This document shows, in pieces, positions 63,763-64,000 of a stretch of DNA of 64,000 bases. Position 1 is the stretch's first letter. Every line of letters starts with the position of its first letter. The notes beneath the pieces were generated by a model. That model saw nothing but the letters and a program-made list of their open reading frames with translations, was not told where the DNA came from and made no database searches. The position numbers were made by a program, and so were the translations under genes. This stretch comes from Methylotetracoccus oryzae (GTDB lineage: Bacteria; Pseudomonadota; Gammaproteobacteria; Methylococcales; Methylococcaceae). The stretch lies in NCBI RefSeq assembly GCF_006175985.1, contig NZ_SRSH01000012.1, forward strand, positions 108,118 through 172,117, written 5' to 3'.

Positions 63763-64000
63763 CCTTCTCTTTGCTCGGTTCGTACTCGCGGGTGTGCAGG
63801 GATCGCGTTCTTGCTGTGGCGAGCGGAGCCGACGACCCGCGCCTGCGTCCATCCCGCCAATTCCCACGCCGTCAACATCGGAAGTTTTCAAGGTAGTTGT
63901 CGCCTCGGTGCTTAAGCTTCATGCGGCTTTTTGGGACGGTTGGGTCAGCTCCTTGTCAGGGTGGTCAGGCGTGTTGGTCTGGTCCGGGTTCAAGTGAACG

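Larger units (their letters stand above)
63417..64000. other. Intergenic to window end, short palindromic repeats only
   Basis: 584 bases without a supported gene. Two REP-like units stand at 63675-63704 and 63733-63762. The final 100 bases (GGTCAGG/GGTCTGG-rich) show nothing recognisable. Confidence 0.5.

Overview
The window is GC-rich bacterial chromosome, dense with genes on both strands. Several genes point to a gammaproteobacterium: a DUF2956 protein, YceH, SbcCD, ArfB, and short GTCATTC...GAATCC palindromic repeats. This is a family-level impression from sequence alone, and I do not name a genus. I found no rRNA, tRNA or CRISPR array.

Region 1 (1-8236, minus strand) is a tightly spaced eight-gene operon of mostly unrecognised proteins, and it is the best candidate for an undescribed system. 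From promoter side to window edge it encodes two paralogous proteins with acidic N-termini and arginine-rich C-termini, an HExxH metallopeptidase, three helical proteins without recognisable domains, a cysteine-cluster protein with a nuclease-like D...ESK signature, and a truncated gene running off the window. Three of the proteins (both paralogues and the D...ESK protein) begin with the same short motif, F-[ED]-x-x-V-x-x-x-L, which could be a targeting or recognition tag.

Region 2 (8574-18021) is a defence and toxin-antitoxin island bordered by an integrase remnant. It holds an orphan ParD with a decayed ParE, an intact RHH antitoxin/Doc pair, and a type I restriction-modification operon (hsdM-hsdS-...-hsdR). 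A MntA/HepT nucleotidyltransferase-HEPN pair and a VapB with an internally deleted VapC are inserted into that operon, with overlapping start/stop codons.

Region 3 (18552-39264) is mixed chromosomal content: a DsbA-family protein, a DUF2956 protein and a secreted HAF-repeat protein. A carbohydrate-use group follows (FucP-type sugar importer, secreted GH3 beta-glucosidase, discoidin/six-hairpin glycosidase). Next come a periplasmic protein of unknown function, a secreted DUF3616 protein, and a lipoprotein with a small helical protein facing a 1206-residue membrane protein. The region closes with a secreted metzincin protease carrying a PKD domain.

Region 4 (39998-53044) is envelope polysaccharide synthesis. 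It has an NdvA-type glucan exporter and a sulfotransferase-like gene. It then has UDP-xylose synthase and GalE, a duplicated GT2-GT2 glycosyltransferase, a Wzm/Wzt-type ABC exporter and two further GT2 enzymes. This layout fits an ABC-exported surface glycan containing xylose and galactose; that sugar assignment is inferred from the nucleotide-sugar enzymes only.

Region 5 (53122-63416) is housekeeping: a potassium channel with an RCK domain, a DUF192 protein, a secreted tyrosine-phosphatase-like protein, YceH, ArfB overlapping sbcC, sbcD, and a secreted thaumatin-like protein. The last 580 bases contain only short palindromic repeats.
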